Made by a program: the position numbers and the translations under genes. Positions 32,337 to 42,271 of a DNA stretch of 64,000 bases are shown here, one piece after another. Where the stretch lies: contig NZ_JPST01000028.1 of NCBI RefSeq assembly GCF_000763315.1, positions 42,062 to 106,061 on the forward strand, read 5' to 3'. Origin of the DNA: Thermoactinomyces daqus (GTDB taxonomy: Bacteria > Bacillota > Bacilli > Thermoactinomycetales > Thermoactinomycetaceae). Each line of letters opens with the position of its first letter. Positions within the stretch are counted from its first letter, which is position 1. The notes under the pieces are model-generated. The model was not told the DNA's origin. It saw only the letters and a list, made by a program, of their open reading frames with translations, and ran no database searches.

Positions 32337-33491
32337 ATGTCCTTTTCCGACAAATTCCATTTGCGCATTCCCGGCCCGACACCGGTTCCGGCGCGTGTGA
32401 TGCAGGCGATGCAAAAACCGATGATCGGTCATCGAAGCGGTGAAGCTTCTTCACTCTATTTGGAATGCTCTGCCAAATTAAAACTGGTTTTCGGCACCAA
32501 GACTGATCCTCTTCTCCTCAGCAGCAGCGGAACCGGCGCTTTGGAAGCCGCCGTCGTGAATACCGTCTCACCGGGAGAAGAAGCGGTTGTCGTGGTGACC
32601 GGCGCTTTCGGAGACCGGTTTGCCAAAATCGTGCAAAAGTATGGAATTACCTTGCACCGCTTGGATCTGCCTTGGGGGAAAGCCTGCGATCCGGATCTGT
32701 TGGCCTCGTTCCTCCGGCAACATCCTGCGGCCAAAGCTGTCTTTTTCACCTATTGCGAAACATCTACCGGCGTCTTAAATCCGGTCCGGGAGTTGGCCCA
32801 ATCCGTTCGTGAACACTCTGATGCGCTGGTGATTGCCGACGGTGTCAGCTGCCTCGGCGCCGTTCCCTGCAAGATGGACGAATGGGGCATCGATATCATG
32901 GTCACCGGTTCGCAAAAAGCACTGATGCTCCCGCCCGGCCTCGCCTTTGCGGCAGTCAGCCAACGCGCATGGAAACAGATTGAACAAAATCCGACCCCGC
33001 GCTTTTATTTGGATCTGCTCGCCTACCGTAAGAATTTGGAAAAAGAAACTACTCCCTATACGCCGGCGCTTTCCCTTCTCTACGGTTTGGCAGAGGCTCT
33101 TGCCATGCTGGAAGAAGAGGGATTGCCCCGGGTCTTTGCCCGCCACGAGCGATTGAAAACCATGACCCGGGCGGGAATCAAAGCCCTCGGTCTTGAACTG
33201 ATGACCTCCGATGCCGACGCTTCTCCCACCGTCACATCCGTTTACGGCGGCCGTGAGAAGTGGGAAGCAGAAACGCTCCGAAAAGAATTGCGGGCACTCG
33301 GGGTCGGCGTCGCCGGCGGACAACAGCATCTTAAGGGAAAAATCTTTCGCATCGGCCACATGGGATATTGTGATGAACTGGATATCTTGACCGTGCTGTC
33401 AGCTCTGGAGATCGCCCTCATCAAAACAGGCGTCCCGGTTGAGCTCGGCAGCGGTGTAAAAGCGGCACAAGAGGTGATGCTTCATGTATAA
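32337..33491 (+). CDS. Class V aminotransferase, probably in serine synthesis
   Basis: A PLP enzyme of 384 residues of the alanine-glyoxylate/serine-pyruvate aminotransferase group. The Schiff-base lysine is probably Lys194 in TGSQKALMLPPG, and SSSGTGALEAA (62-72) binds the cofactor phosphate. It differs from classical SerC. Since it shares a serine T-box leader with serA and overlaps it by eight bases, I infer that it supplies the transamination step of serine synthesis or a glyoxylate/serine exchange. ATG start with AAGGGGG seven bases upstream. Confidence 0.85.
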   Translation: MSFSDKFHLRIPGPTPVPARVMQAMQKPMIGHRSGEASSLYLECSAKLKLVFGTKTDPLLLSSSGTGALEAAVVNTVSPGEEAVVVVTGAFGDRFAKIVQKYGITLHRLDLPWGKACDPDLLASFLRQHPAAKAVFFTYCETSTGVLNPVRELAQSVREHSDALVIADGVSCLGAVPCKMDEWGIDIMVTGSQKALMLPPGLAFAAVSQRAWKQIEQNPTPRFYLDLLAYRKNLEKETTPYTPALSLLYGLAEALAMLEEEGLPRVFARHERLKTMTRAGIKALGLELMTSDADASPTVTSVYGGREKWEAETLRKELRALGVGVAGGQQHLKGKIFRIGHMGYCDELDILTVLSALEIALIKTGVPVELGSGVKAAQEVMLHV

Positions 33492-35064
33492 AGTTTTGAT
33501 AACGGATCCGCTCAGCGAACAGGGAATTTATCAACTGCTGGAAGCAGAAGATGTGGAAGTGAAAAGAAAACCGGGTCTGACCGGTGAAGAACTGTTTTCT
33601 GCCATCGAAACCGCTGATGCCTTATTGGTGCGAAGCCAAACCAAAGTGACGGCAGAGCTGATCGAAAAAGCAAGCAGGTTGAAAGTGATCGCCCGTGCAG
33701 GGGTCGGTGTCGATAATATCGACGTTCCGGCTGCCACCAAAAAGGGGATTATCGTCGTCAATGCCCCCGACGGCAACACCATCTCCACAGCCGAACACAC
33801 CTTTGCCATGCTGATTGCCTTGGCGCGCAATATCCCGCAGGCTTATCGCTCTGTGATCAGCGGAGAATGGAACCGGAAAAATTTTGTCGGCGTGGAACTG
33901 AACCAAAAAACGTTAAGCATCATCGGACTGGGCCGGATCGGCACAGAACTGGCCAAACGGGCCAAAGCGTTCCGCATGAATGTCGTCGCCTTCGATCCTT
34001 ATCTGTCAGACGAGCGCGCCGCCAAAATCGGGGTAAAAAAAGCTACATTTGAAGAAGCGATTGCAGCGGGGGATTTCATTACGGTGCACACCCCTCTGAC
34101 CAAGGAAACCCGGCATTTGATCAATAAAGAAACCTTCTCTCTGATGAAGGACGGCGTTCGCATCCTTAACTGTGCACGCGGAGGAATCATCGACGAAGAA
34201 GCGCTTTACGACGCCATTCAATCGGGGAAAGTGGCCGGAGCGGCGCTGGATGTATTTGAAAACGAACCACCGGGTGAGCACCCTCTCTTTTCCCTTCCGC
34301 AAGTGATTGCGACTCCCCACCTGGGAGCATCCACTCTGGAAGCACAAGAAAACGTGGCGGTAGACGTGTGCGAGGAAGTTTTGCATATCCTGCGCGGCGA
34401 ACCGTTTAAAAATGCGGTGAATCTTCCTTCCATCCCGGCCGAACTGCAACAAAAGCTGGCGCCGTACCAGGAATTGGCCGAAAAACTCGGCAAATTTATT
34501 TCCCAAGTGGCCAGCGGGGCATTGACGAAAATTACGGTTACATATTCCGGAGAAGTGGCCGAATTGGAAGTGGCCCCCCTTACCCGTACCATTTTAAAAG
34601 GGGTTCTGTCACACCACTTAACCGATGTAAACTACGTCAATGCACCTCACCTGGCCAAACAGCGCGGCATTCAAGTCGTCGAGCAAAAAACGGCAAACAC
34701 CCACGGCTTTACCCAATTGATCAAAGTGGAAGTAGTGACGGCAACGGATATTCGCAGCGTTGCGGGTACCCTGCTGAACGGCTTCGGGTCGCGAATCACC
34801 AAGATCGACGACTATCCGGTTGATGTGACACCGCAGGGTCACCTGGTCTTTGTCCAGCATCGTGATCAGCCCGGGGCAATCGGCCGTGTCGGCACACTCC
34901 TCGGCAGCCATGATATCAACATTGCCACCATGCAGGTGGGACGTCAGGCGATCGGCGGCCAGGCAATCATGGTCTTGCGAATTGATAAACCACTGCCCCA
35001 ATCGCTGATTGCATCTCTTCAGGAATTAAAAGAAATTCAGTCTCTGATCGAAATTGATCTATAA
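33484..35064 (+). CDS. serA: D-3-phosphoglycerate dehydrogenase
   Basis: First step of serine synthesis: 3-phosphoglycerate to phosphohydroxypyruvate with NAD. The 526 residues are the long form: catalytic and NAD domains ([12 protein letters not shown] about 140-151; CARGG with the substrate Arg; PHLGAST with the catalytic His), then an intervening ASB domain (about 320-450) and a C-terminal ACT domain for serine feedback ([15 protein letters not shown]). ATG start inside the end of the aminotransferase gene. Control is by the T-box at 32031-32310. Confidence 0.96.
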   Translation: MYKVLITDPLSEQGIYQLLEAEDVEVKRKPGLTGEELFSAIETADALLVRSQTKVTAELIEKASRLKVIARAGVGVDNIDVPAATKKGIIVVNAPDGNTISTAEHTFAMLIALARNIPQAYRSVISGEWNRKNFVGVELNQKTLSIIGLGRIGTELAKRAKAFRMNVVAFDPYLSDERAAKIGVKKATFEEAIAAGDFITVHTPLTKETRHLINKETFSLMKDGVRILNCARGGIIDEEALYDAIQSGKVAGAALDVFENEPPGEHPLFSLPQVIATPHLGASTLEAQENVAVDVCEEVLHILRGEPFKNAVNLPSIPAELQQKLAPYQELAEKLGKFISQVASGALTKITVTYSGEVAELEVAPLTRTILKGVLSHHLTDVNYVNAPHLAKQRGIQVVEQKTANTHGFTQLIKVEVVTATDIRSVAGTLLNGFGSRITKIDDYPVDVTPQGHLVFVQHRDQPGAIGRVGTLLGSHDINIATMQVGRQAIGGQAIMVLRIDKPLPQSLIASLQELKEIQSLIEIDL

Positions 35065-35073
35065 TATAAGTGT

Positions 35074-35136
35074 AAAAGCAGGGGAACCCCGTTCCTCTGC
35101 TTCTTCCTGTGCGGAAAGCTTCCGTCTTTCCCGCAC
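35074..35136 (+). terminator. Tandem hairpins after serA
   Basis: Two hairpins follow serA: AAGCAG-GGAA with TTCC-CTGCTT (35076-35102) and GTGCGGAAAG with CTTTCCCGCAC (35109-35136, one bulge). T runs are weak, so termination may be partial and the SDR gene may be partly co-transcribed. Confidence 0.45.
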
Positions 35137-35240
35137 AACCTGTATGAAAAATCGAAAGCGCACCAGCAGGAACGCGAGAAAACAGGGGGCATCACGCTCA
35201 ACCTGCAAAGCACTTTCACAGATAAAAGGAGGGTATCCAT

Positions 35241-35939
35241 TTGAGCAGTTTAAGTGGAAAAGTCGCAATTGTAACCGGAGCGAGCAAAGGGTTGGGCAGG
35301 GCGATTGCCACACGTCTGGCCCGAGGCGGAGCTCTGGTTGTCGCCGCTGCGCGCAGCAAGGAAAAACTGGAGCAACTTCAACAAGAAGAGTCGCAGAAAA
35401 TCGTCTCCTTTCCATGTGACGTGACCCGGGCGACAGAGGTCAAAGCATTGATCGATTTTACCCGAGAACGCTTTGGACGCCTGGACATTTTGGTCAACAA
35501 CGCCGGCATCGGCCGCTTCGGCAAAGTGGAAGATCTATCGGAAGACGATTGGGATCAAATGATGGCCGTCAATCTGAAGGGAGCCTTTCTGGCTTGTAAA
35601 TATGCCATCCCCCATTTAAAGGAAACTGAAGGCCATATCGTTAATATTTCCAGTATTGCCGGAACGGAGAGCTTTGCGGGCGGGGCTGGATATTGCGCTT
35701 CCAAATTCGGGTTGATGGCCCTGTCCGATGCACTCACCTTGGAACTAAAGCCGCACCAGGTAAAGGTATCCACAGTATGTCCCGGATCCATCAAAACGGA
35801 GTTCGGCCGCCACAAAGATTATGCGCTTGAAGCCGAACAAGTGGCTGAAACGGTTTGGACGATCGTTTCCGCTCCAAAAGGGGTGATCATCAATCAGGTG
35901 AGAATGAGACCCCTTGTTCCACGCGAATACCAGAAATAA
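35241..35939 (+). CDS. Short-chain dehydrogenase/reductase
   Basis: Classical SDR oxidoreductase of 232 residues; substrate unknown. The cofactor site TGASKGLG (13-20), NNAG (about 88-91), catalytic Ser in NISSIAG and the YCASK motif are present. An Arg follows the second beta strand (AAARSKEK), which favours NADP(H). TTG start with AAAGGAGG eight bases upstream. It sits between serA and resE on the plus strand. Confidence 0.88.
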   Translation: MSSLSGKVAIVTGASKGLGRAIATRLARGGALVVAAARSKEKLEQLQQEESQKIVSFPCDVTRATEVKALIDFTRERFGRLDILVNNAGIGRFGKVEDLSEDDWDQMMAVNLKGAFLACKYAIPHLKETEGHIVNISSIAGTESFAGGAGYCASKFGLMALSDALTLELKPHQVKVSTVCPGSIKTEFGRHKDYALEAEQVAETVWTIVSAPKGVIINQVRMRPLVPREYQK

Positions 35940-35964
35940 AAAAATGCCTGGCGCTATGCCAGGC
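35939..35964 (-). terminator. resE terminator
   Basis: GCCTGGC (35958-35964, read on minus) pairs with GCCAGGC (35946-35952) around a five-base loop that contains the resE stop; a T run follows on the minus strand. Confidence 0.85.
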
Positions 35965-37759
35965 TTACTTCTTCCTCCACCTTCACCCGCACCGGCAATT
36001 CCACCATGAAGACCGTTCCTACGCCCAATTGGCTTTTAACGGAAACATTCCCTCCATGAGCATTGACCAAATGCTTGACAATCGACAAGCCCAATCCAGT
36101 GCCGCCCGATTGTCCGCGGGTGCGTGCTTTATCCGCTTTGTAAAAACGTTCAAAGACAAACGGCAAATCTTCCTCGGGAATTCCGGAACCCGTATCCTCC
36201 ACATCCAAATGGATCATCCCGTCCTGCTCATAGACATGGACACAGACAGATCCTTCCGGCGGGGTATGGCGGATCGCATTGTCAATCAGGTTCGTCAACA
36301 CCTGTTCAATTTTATCCCCATCCCAATAGATGCAAGGCAAATTCTCTTCAATCTTCGCGGAGAGATGAACCTGTTTCTCCCTGGCAAGTGCCTGGAATTT
36401 GCGAATGATCCGCTGCACAAAATCATACAGGGAACGTTCGGTTGGCACGATTTGAATATGGCCGGCCTCCATGCGCGCCAAATCAAGCAATTCCCGCACC
36501 AGCCGTCCCATCCGCTGGGACTCCTCGTTAATCACCTGAGCGATCTCGCGGCGCTCTTCCGGTGTTTCCGCGATGTCATCCATCAGTGCTTCGCTGTAGC
36601 CCTGCAACATCGCCAGCGGTGTGCGGAGTTCGTGCGACACATTTGCAACAAAATCCTTGCGCATTTTCTCCAGCCGGCGCTCTTCCGTCACATCGCGCAG
36701 CACTGCGACCACTCCGCGCACCTGATCCCGGTAATAGAGAGGGGACATGACCACGACCCATGTTCTCCCCTGCTCGGTTATATCCCCTGTATGCTCTTTG
36801 TTGTCTTCGATCACCTTGTCAAAAAACACTTGCATGGGAGGAGGAAGTGTGTTCTCTTTAATCTGTCCCTTCCACGTGGACAGAAAACGTCCGGCAACCG
36901 GGTTGCTCAAAATAATTTTTCCATAACGGTTAATGGTCAAGACACCGTCCGTCATGCTGCGGAGAATACTGAACAATTGCTCTTTTTCCTGGGACAGCTG
37001 ATGAATCGAATCTTCCAGTTGCGATGCCATGCAATTAAATGTCAAGGCCAGTTCCGCCACTTCATCCCGTTCGTGATACCGCACCGGCACCCTGATGAAG
37101 AATTCCCCGCGAGCCATTTTTTCCGCCGCTTTTTTAATCTGGATCAGCGGCTGGGAAATGCGCGTGGACAAGAAGAATGCAAAAACAGTGGTCAGGGCGA
37201 TGCCGATCAGAGCCGAGTAAAAAATCCAGCGTTTGATATCCGTTTCGCTCAATTGCTCCTGCGTTTGATACAGGACAATCGCACCCGTCGTTTTGCCATC
37301 CTTGATATAGGGAACAGCGACCAGCAGGATATCATTTTTAAACAGACTGAAGTCCGTCGGATCTTTCTCTAGCGTGATTTTTCCCCTTTTGAAAACACGC
37401 TCGCCGTGAAGCACTTTTTGAATGTCCTCTTTTTTCAAAACCTCTTGCCATGGAACATCCGGCACCTTTGGCGAAACGCCAACCGGACTCACCGCTCCGC
37501 TCGGGTCCAGCAATACGATATATGTATGGAACAGTTCGGACACTTTTAAAACGTTATTCAAATACTGGGTATGGTCAGGAACCGTTTTTGTCAGATTGGA
37601 CTGAATTTCCGTCGCCAGGTTTTCCAGGCTCTTTAACTGATCCTTCCCATACGTATTTTCCACCTGCTCGCTCAAAAACAAACTGAGAAGCACCAATACC
37701 ATGGATACCAACACGATGATGGTCAGCCAAAGCTTTCCCACAACACTTCGTAAAATCAC
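35954..37759 (-). CDS. resE: Sensor histidine kinase ResE
   Basis: Membrane sensor for low oxygen and nitric oxide that phosphorylates ResD. The 601 residues show two membrane segments (about 8-30 and 180-197), an extracellular domain between them, a HAMP domain (about 198-250), a PAS domain (about 260-355), the phospho-accepting His376 in NVSHELRTP and an ATPase domain (NLIDNAIRHT, DTGSGIPEED, GGTGLGLSI). GTG start overlaps the resD stop (GTGA). It ends the res cluster. Confidence 0.92.
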   Translation of the reverse strand: MILRSVVGKLWLTIIVLVSMVLVLLSLFLSEQVENTYGKDQLKSLENLATEIQSNLTKTVPDHTQYLNNVLKVSELFHTYIVLLDPSGAVSPVGVSPKVPDVPWQEVLKKEDIQKVLHGERVFKRGKITLEKDPTDFSLFKNDILLVAVPYIKDGKTTGAIVLYQTQEQLSETDIKRWIFYSALIGIALTTVFAFFLSTRISQPLIQIKKAAEKMARGEFFIRVPVRYHERDEVAELALTFNCMASQLEDSIHQLSQEKEQLFSILRSMTDGVLTINRYGKIILSNPVAGRFLSTWKGQIKENTLPPPMQVFFDKVIEDNKEHTGDITEQGRTWVVVMSPLYYRDQVRGVVAVLRDVTEERRLEKMRKDFVANVSHELRTPLAMLQGYSEALMDDIAETPEERREIAQVINEESQRMGRLVRELLDLARMEAGHIQIVPTERSLYDFVQRIIRKFQALAREKQVHLSAKIEENLPCIYWDGDKIEQVLTNLIDNAIRHTPPEGSVCVHVYEQDGMIHLDVEDTGSGIPEEDLPFVFERFYKADKARTRGQSGGTGLGLSIVKHLVNAHGGNVSVKSQLGVGTVFMVELPVRVKVEEEVSLA

Positions 37760-38472
37760 TCTTTTGGCACCTCTAACTTATACCCGACTCCCCAGACTGT
37801 TGTGATCATTTTCGCAGCCTTGGCGGAAGCCCGGTTGAGTTTTTCGCGCAGACGTTTCACATGGGTATCAACTGTGCGCAAATCGCCGAAAAACTCATAA
37901 TGCCACACATCACGAAGAAGTTGTTCCCTGGTGAATACTTTATCCGGCGATTTGGCCAGATAGTACAGCAGCTCATATTCTTTGGGCGTCAATTGGATTT
38001 TCCGGCCGCCTGCTTTTACTTCATGGGCATCGTGGTCAATCGTGAGTTCAGGGAAAACAATCACATTATGGGTTTCCGTATCCGTCGTCAAAAACGCCGT
38101 AGCCGACGTCCGGCGCAACACCGCCTTGACCCGGTGCACCAATTCGCGCGGGCTGAACGGTTTCACCACATAATCATCGGTCCCTGCCTCAAACCCCTCG
38201 ACCCGGTTGGTCTCCTCCCCTCTCGCCGTCAACATGATGATCGGGGTGGCTTTCTTCTTCCGAATTTCCGCACAAACCTCCAATCCATCCATCCCCGGAA
38301 GCATCAAATCGAGCAGAATGAGATCATAGTTGTTCTCAAAAGCCAGTTCCAGCGCCTTTTCCCCATTTTCCGCCTCTTCGATGTGGTATCCTTCCCTCTC
38401 CAGATACATTCTTAGCAGGCGGCGGATGCGATCTTCATCATCCACCACCAGAATGTGATATTGCTTTTCCAT
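37756..38472 (-). CDS. resD: Response regulator ResD
   Basis: OmpR-family DNA-binding regulator of aerobic and anaerobic respiration genes, such as ctaA and res genes. The 238 residues have a receiver domain with Asp10, Asp11 and phospho-acceptor Asp55 (LILLDLMLPG), Lys in VKPFS, and a winged-helix domain with LTPKEYELLYYLAK and RTVDTHVKRLREK. ATG start close to AAGGA. It is coupled to resE. Confidence 0.94.
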   Translation of the reverse strand: MEKQYHILVVDDEDRIRRLLRMYLEREGYHIEEAENGEKALELAFENNYDLILLDLMLPGMDGLEVCAEIRKKKATPIIMLTARGEETNRVEGFEAGTDDYVVKPFSPRELVHRVKAVLRRTSATAFLTTDTETHNVIVFPELTIDHDAHEVKAGGRKIQLTPKEYELLYYLAKSPDKVFTREQLLRDVWHYEFFGDLRTVDTHVKRLREKLNRASAKAAKMITTVWGVGYKLEVPKE

Positions 38473-38504
38473 ATTCCTTGTTCACCTCTGCTGTCACCAA
38501 AAAT

Positions 38505-39707
38505 TTACGCATAAGAATGTAATCCCGAGATGACCAAATTAATTGCGATCAGGTTGATCATGATAATCACAAAACCGCCTACTGCAAGCCAGGCGGATTT
38601 CAGCCCGTGCCATCCTCTGGAGAGCCGCAAGTGCAGGTAGGCGCTGTAGAACAGCCATGTAATCAGAGCCCATACTTCTTTCGGATCCCAACTCCAAAAA
38701 TGGCCCCAGGCCTCCTGTGCCCAGATCATGGCGAAAATGAGCGCTCCCAATGTAAAGATGGGAAACCCGATCGCAATTGAACGATAACTGATTTCGTCGA
38801 CCAAATCGAGATTCAGGTTTTTTACAAGCGGATGCAGGATTTCCCGCAAGCTTTTACGCGCAAACAGGCGAATGAGCGCGTACAAAATCAAACCGCTGAG
38901 CACAGACCAAATCACGGAATTAAACTTACTCGCTGCCTTGTTTCCTTTCATCCAGACCGGCGCTTCAAACAAAGGTTTTTTCAGGCCCAGGAAAGAATCC
39001 ATGTTCATCACTTTCCCGTCGTGCGGACCGACCAAAGGCGGTAACGTATATTCTTCCACCGTCGGCTGTCCGTCGACAATGTGACTCAGTTTGGCATCAT
39101 AATGAACAGCAGCGAAAGCAAAGCTGGTCACACTAAACGAGACAAACATGAGCACAACGGTTAATGTGATTTCGAGCCAAAGCGCATTGGCCCCTTTTCT
39201 ATTAAAACCTACTTTATTAATCAAGTAAATCAGTCCGGCCACAAAACCGACACCAAATGCCCCTTGCCCCAAGGCAGCTGTAGTAACGTGGATATAGAGC
39301 CAATAACTTTGGAGCGCGGGAATGAGAGGCTGTACATCGCGCGGATAAACGGAAGCATATGCGAGCAAAATCACCGCCAGCGGCATGACAAATGCTCCCA
39401 GCACTGCAGAGCGGTAGATAAAATACAAAATGACAAAGGCGATAACTATGGTGTAACATAAAAAGGCCGTAAATTCAAACATGTTGCTGGTGGGAAAATG
39501 CCCGCCGATAATGATACGGGTAATGATGAACAGCGTTTGAAAAATCACGCCGACGATCGCCATTCCGACGGCCAGATTGCTAAAGCGGCGCAACTTTTTT
39601 TCATTTTGTTGATCTTTATCCTTAGCTATTCCCATGACAAACGTAACAGATGAAAGAAGATAAAGAAAAAATGTGCAAAGCAGGAGATATTCCATCAGCT
39701 TTTCCAT
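38505..39707 (-). CDS. resC: Cytochrome c biogenesis protein ResC (CcsA type)
   Basis: Multi-span haem-handling protein that works with ResB to attach haem to c-type cytochromes outside the membrane (system II). The 400 residues have about eight spans and the tryptophan-rich haem motif WGHFWSWDPKEVWALITW near residue 320. ATG start with GGGGAAG upstream; it lies 13 bases after resB. Confidence 0.93.
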   Translation of the reverse strand: MEKLMEYLLLCTFFLYLLSSVTFVMGIAKDKDQQNEKKLRRFSNLAVGMAIVGVIFQTLFIITRIIIGGHFPTSNMFEFTAFLCYTIVIAFVILYFIYRSAVLGAFVMPLAVILLAYASVYPRDVQPLIPALQSYWLYIHVTTAALGQGAFGVGFVAGLIYLINKVGFNRKGANALWLEITLTVVLMFVSFSVTSFAFAAVHYDAKLSHIVDGQPTVEEYTLPPLVGPHDGKVMNMDSFLGLKKPLFEAPVWMKGNKAASKFNSVIWSVLSGLILYALIRLFARKSLREILHPLVKNLNLDLVDEISYRSIAIGFPIFTLGALIFAMIWAQEAWGHFWSWDPKEVWALITWLFYSAYLHLRLSRGWHGLKSAWLAVGGFVIIMINLIAINLVISGLHSYA

Positions 39708-39720
39708 GTGCCGCTTCCCC

Positions 39721-41298
39721 CTATTTCTTCACAGGCTGCAAGCTAAACTCCGAAAGTGACTCGATTTGCTTCAGTTCCCGAAACAGGCTGTACCAGTTTT
39801 TGTTGGTATGGGCGCCAACATACAGGATTCCGTCCTTCCAGCGAATCCAGACGCGGCGGTGTTGCCAGTAAAATCCCATCACCAACCCGATCATGGTAAA
39901 AAATCCGCCAACAAACAGGAATGGAAGGCACTTGTCCACACGGACCAACAGGCCGCTTTGGTTAACCATATTAAGTCCTGCCAGGTCTATCGCATATTTG
40001 TTTTGTTTGGTAAGGCTGTCCAGATTTTCCCCGGCGATCACCCATGATTTCTCTCCCTCTTGTTGCCCTTTCTCCTTCACTTCAAAAATAAAGGCAGGGC
40101 GGTTTGGATCCTGGGATTTCGTGATCGGCCGGTTATCCTTCATGGCGAAGTCAGGATAATATTCCAGCGCCCTTACATCCAGATTGCCGACATGGTAGAC
40201 ATGGTTGGGATCGAGATTGTATAAATCGACCGTAAACGTGCCCATCTGTTTCCCTGTTTTTTTCTCCGTCACCTTCAGCTTGATCGAGTCGAGAAGCCCC
40301 ATCTGGAAATCAGCCTGATACAGCATCAGATCGTCGTACTTCAACGGATGGTTTACCAGAATCGGCGATTTTTTAACGGGAATCAATTTCCCGTTTTTTT
40401 CATTCTTCTTATAAAGGACGGCATCCGTTTCATATTTTTTTACAATCGGCCCCTCATTCTCTGACTGGGTACCATTGTAAAACTGAATGGAAAAACGCTC
40501 ATTCTTTACATAGTAGGGAGTTTCGGGGACTCGTTTAATCTCGCCCTCACGCACCCACATGGTTTCATCGAGGTACCATCCCGGTATGTATCTCAGCAAA
40601 ATCCCCAATAAAAAAAGGATTAACCCAATATGATTGATGTAGGGACCCCAACGGCTGATTCTGCCTTTTTCCGCCAGCAGGGAATCGCCATCCCGATGGA
40701 CGCGATAAAATTTTTTCTCCAGAGCAGCACTGATTTGTTGCAATTTCTCCTCTTTTTCTTCAGCCGGAACGTTTTTTTGGTCCCTGATGCGCTGTTTGGA
40801 AATAAATTCGGTACTTTTTACCGTTTGTTGGTTGTTAAGCGCTTTAAAAAGAGGAACAACCCGGTCCAGGCTGCAGACGACAAGGGATATTCCGATCATT
40901 GCCACAAGAAGGAAAAACCACCATGTTTCATACACATGGGAAAAACCCGTTACATAAAACAGCTTGCCGGTAAATCCGTAATGCTGTTCATAATATCCCA
41001 ACCTGTCTGTCTCCGGAATCAGATTTTCCTGCGGATAGATGGAACCGATTCCTGCCGTCACCAACGTGATCAAAATAAGAATCACCGCTACTTTTACGGA
41101 GGAGAAAAAATTCCAGACCATATCGAAAGGCGAAGCAGGGAGCGTCTGAGAACGGCGCGCTTTGCCTTCATAGCGCATCTCTTTGGCAATGGTCTGTTTC
41201 TCTTTTAACTCCTCATCCAGCGGTTTCCCGCAGTACTCACAGAGAATGGTACCAACGGGGTTATTGTGTCCACATTCACATTTGCTGTTCTCGATCAT
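39721..41298 (-). CDS. resB: Cytochrome c biogenesis protein ResB
   Basis: Partner of ResC in system II cytochrome c maturation. The 525 residues start with a small cytoplasmic cysteine motif (CECGHNN and CEYCG, 7-25; zinc-ribbon-like, also seen in Bacillus ResB), then three N-terminal spans (about 67-87, 128-145, 218-237), a large extracellular domain and a last span near residue 470. ATG start with GGGAGGAG upstream. The thiol-disulfide protein gene resA, which precedes resB in B. subtilis, is absent. Confidence 0.93.
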   Translation of the reverse strand: MIENSKCECGHNNPVGTILCEYCGKPLDEELKEKQTIAKEMRYEGKARRSQTLPASPFDMVWNFFSSVKVAVILILITLVTAGIGSIYPQENLIPETDRLGYYEQHYGFTGKLFYVTGFSHVYETWWFFLLVAMIGISLVVCSLDRVVPLFKALNNQQTVKSTEFISKQRIRDQKNVPAEEKEEKLQQISAALEKKFYRVHRDGDSLLAEKGRISRWGPYINHIGLILFLLGILLRYIPGWYLDETMWVREGEIKRVPETPYYVKNERFSIQFYNGTQSENEGPIVKKYETDAVLYKKNEKNGKLIPVKKSPILVNHPLKYDDLMLYQADFQMGLLDSIKLKVTEKKTGKQMGTFTVDLYNLDPNHVYHVGNLDVRALEYYPDFAMKDNRPITKSQDPNRPAFIFEVKEKGQQEGEKSWVIAGENLDSLTKQNKYAIDLAGLNMVNQSGLLVRVDKCLPFLFVGGFFTMIGLVMGFYWQHRRVWIRWKDGILYVGAHTNKNWYSLFRELKQIESLSEFSLQPVKK

Positions 41299-41424
41299 CT
41301 TTTATTTCTCCTCCCGGAACCCGTGAGCGCAATAACGGTTGTGGTTCTATCCCCCCATTCTTCATTATAACGCTGCCTCTTATTCTCTCAGGCCGTCAAT
41401 TTGAAGATTGTTTGAAATATCGTC

Positions 41425-42141
41425 TCATATTTGTAACATTTTCTTCAAACGCTGAATCTCTGACGGCTTTAATTCCCGGTATTCTCCCCTTTTAAGGCCG
41501 TTGATCCCCAAAAATCCAATGCGCGTGCGAATCAGTTTTTCCACCGGGTGTCCGATGGCCGCGCACATCCGGCGCACCTGGCGATTTCGGCCTTCATGGA
41601 TCACCAGCTCCAGCCTGGAACTTTTCTCATCCGATTCCAGCAAACGAACCTTGGCAGGTGCCGTCAACCCATCTTCCAATTCCACCCCATGGCGCAAAAA
41701 CTCGAGTTTGGAGTGACTCGGCTTCCCCTGAACGGTGGCAATATACACCTTTTCCACTTCATACCGGGGATGAAGCAAGTGATTGGCGAGAGTTCCGTCA
41801 TTTGTGACCAAAAGCAATCCTTCTGTATCGTAGTCCAATCGGCCCACGGGATAAACCCGCTCCTTGATGTCCCGGAAAAAATCGGCAATCGTTTTCCTGC
41901 CCTGCGGATCATACATACTTGTAATCACCCGCAGCGGTTTGTAAAAAAGAAATGTCCTTTTTTGTTCCCTTCTGAGCGGCCGGCCGTCCACTTCGATTTG
42001 ATCAGTTTCCGGGTCGACTTTCATCCCGAGTTCTTTCACAATCCGGCCGTTCACTTTCACCCGCCCCGCTGTGATCAGTTCTTCACAGCGACGCCTTGAT
42101 GCCACGCCGGCATGGGCCATCACTTTTTGCAATCGTTCCAT
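41425..42141 (-). CDS. rluB: 23S rRNA pseudouridine synthase RluB family
   Basis: Makes one pseudouridine in 23S rRNA (by analogy at position 2605). The 238 residues have an N-terminal S4 RNA-binding domain (3-50) and the catalytic Asp in GRLDYDTEGLLLVTNDG. I start at the ATG giving MERLQKVMAHAG, about six bases after GAGGTGACT; an earlier in-frame codon lies within the site. Upstream are a promoter and the spmB terminator; resB follows after 126 bases with a TATAAT-like element but no -35 box. Confidence 0.94.
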   Translation of the reverse strand: MERLQKVMAHAGVASRRRCEELITAGRVKVNGRIVKELGMKVDPETDQIEVDGRPLRREQKRTFLFYKPLRVITSMYDPQGRKTIADFFRDIKERVYPVGRLDYDTEGLLLVTNDGTLANHLLHPRYEVEKVYIATVQGKPSHSKLEFLRHGVELEDGLTAPAKVRLLESDEKSSRLELVIHEGRNRQVRRMCAAIGHPVEKLIRTRIGFLGINGLKRGEYRELKPSEIQRLKKMLQI

Positions 42142-42162
42142 GCATCCAGTCACCTCTATGAC

Positions 42163-42191
42163 ATCTTAACCGTTTACCCATGTTTTCACAA
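42163..42191 (-). promoter_or_regulatory. Promoter of rluB (and possibly res genes)
   Basis: TTGTGA (42186-42191) and TAAGAT (42163-42168) are 17 bases apart on the minus strand, just past the spmB terminator. Confidence 0.55.
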
Positions 42192-42221
42192 GTTTTTCAC
42201 ATCATTCTCTGTTGCAAAGGC

Positions 42222-42247
42222 AAAAAAAAACGGCGGCATGGCCACCG
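42222..42247 (-). terminator. spmB terminator
   Basis: CGGTGGC and GCCGCCG (with G-U pairs) form a hairpin followed by nine T residues on the minus strand, 24 bases past the spmB stop. Confidence 0.85.
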
Positions 42248-42271
42248 AAGAAAAGCGGGAAAACGAATCGG

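Noticed and set aside
35855..37372. Plus-strand open frame of about 505 codons opposite resE
   Set aside because: It lies entirely opposite a clear histidine kinase, has no ribosome site and low-complexity composition; it is a shadow of the GC-biased codons of resE.
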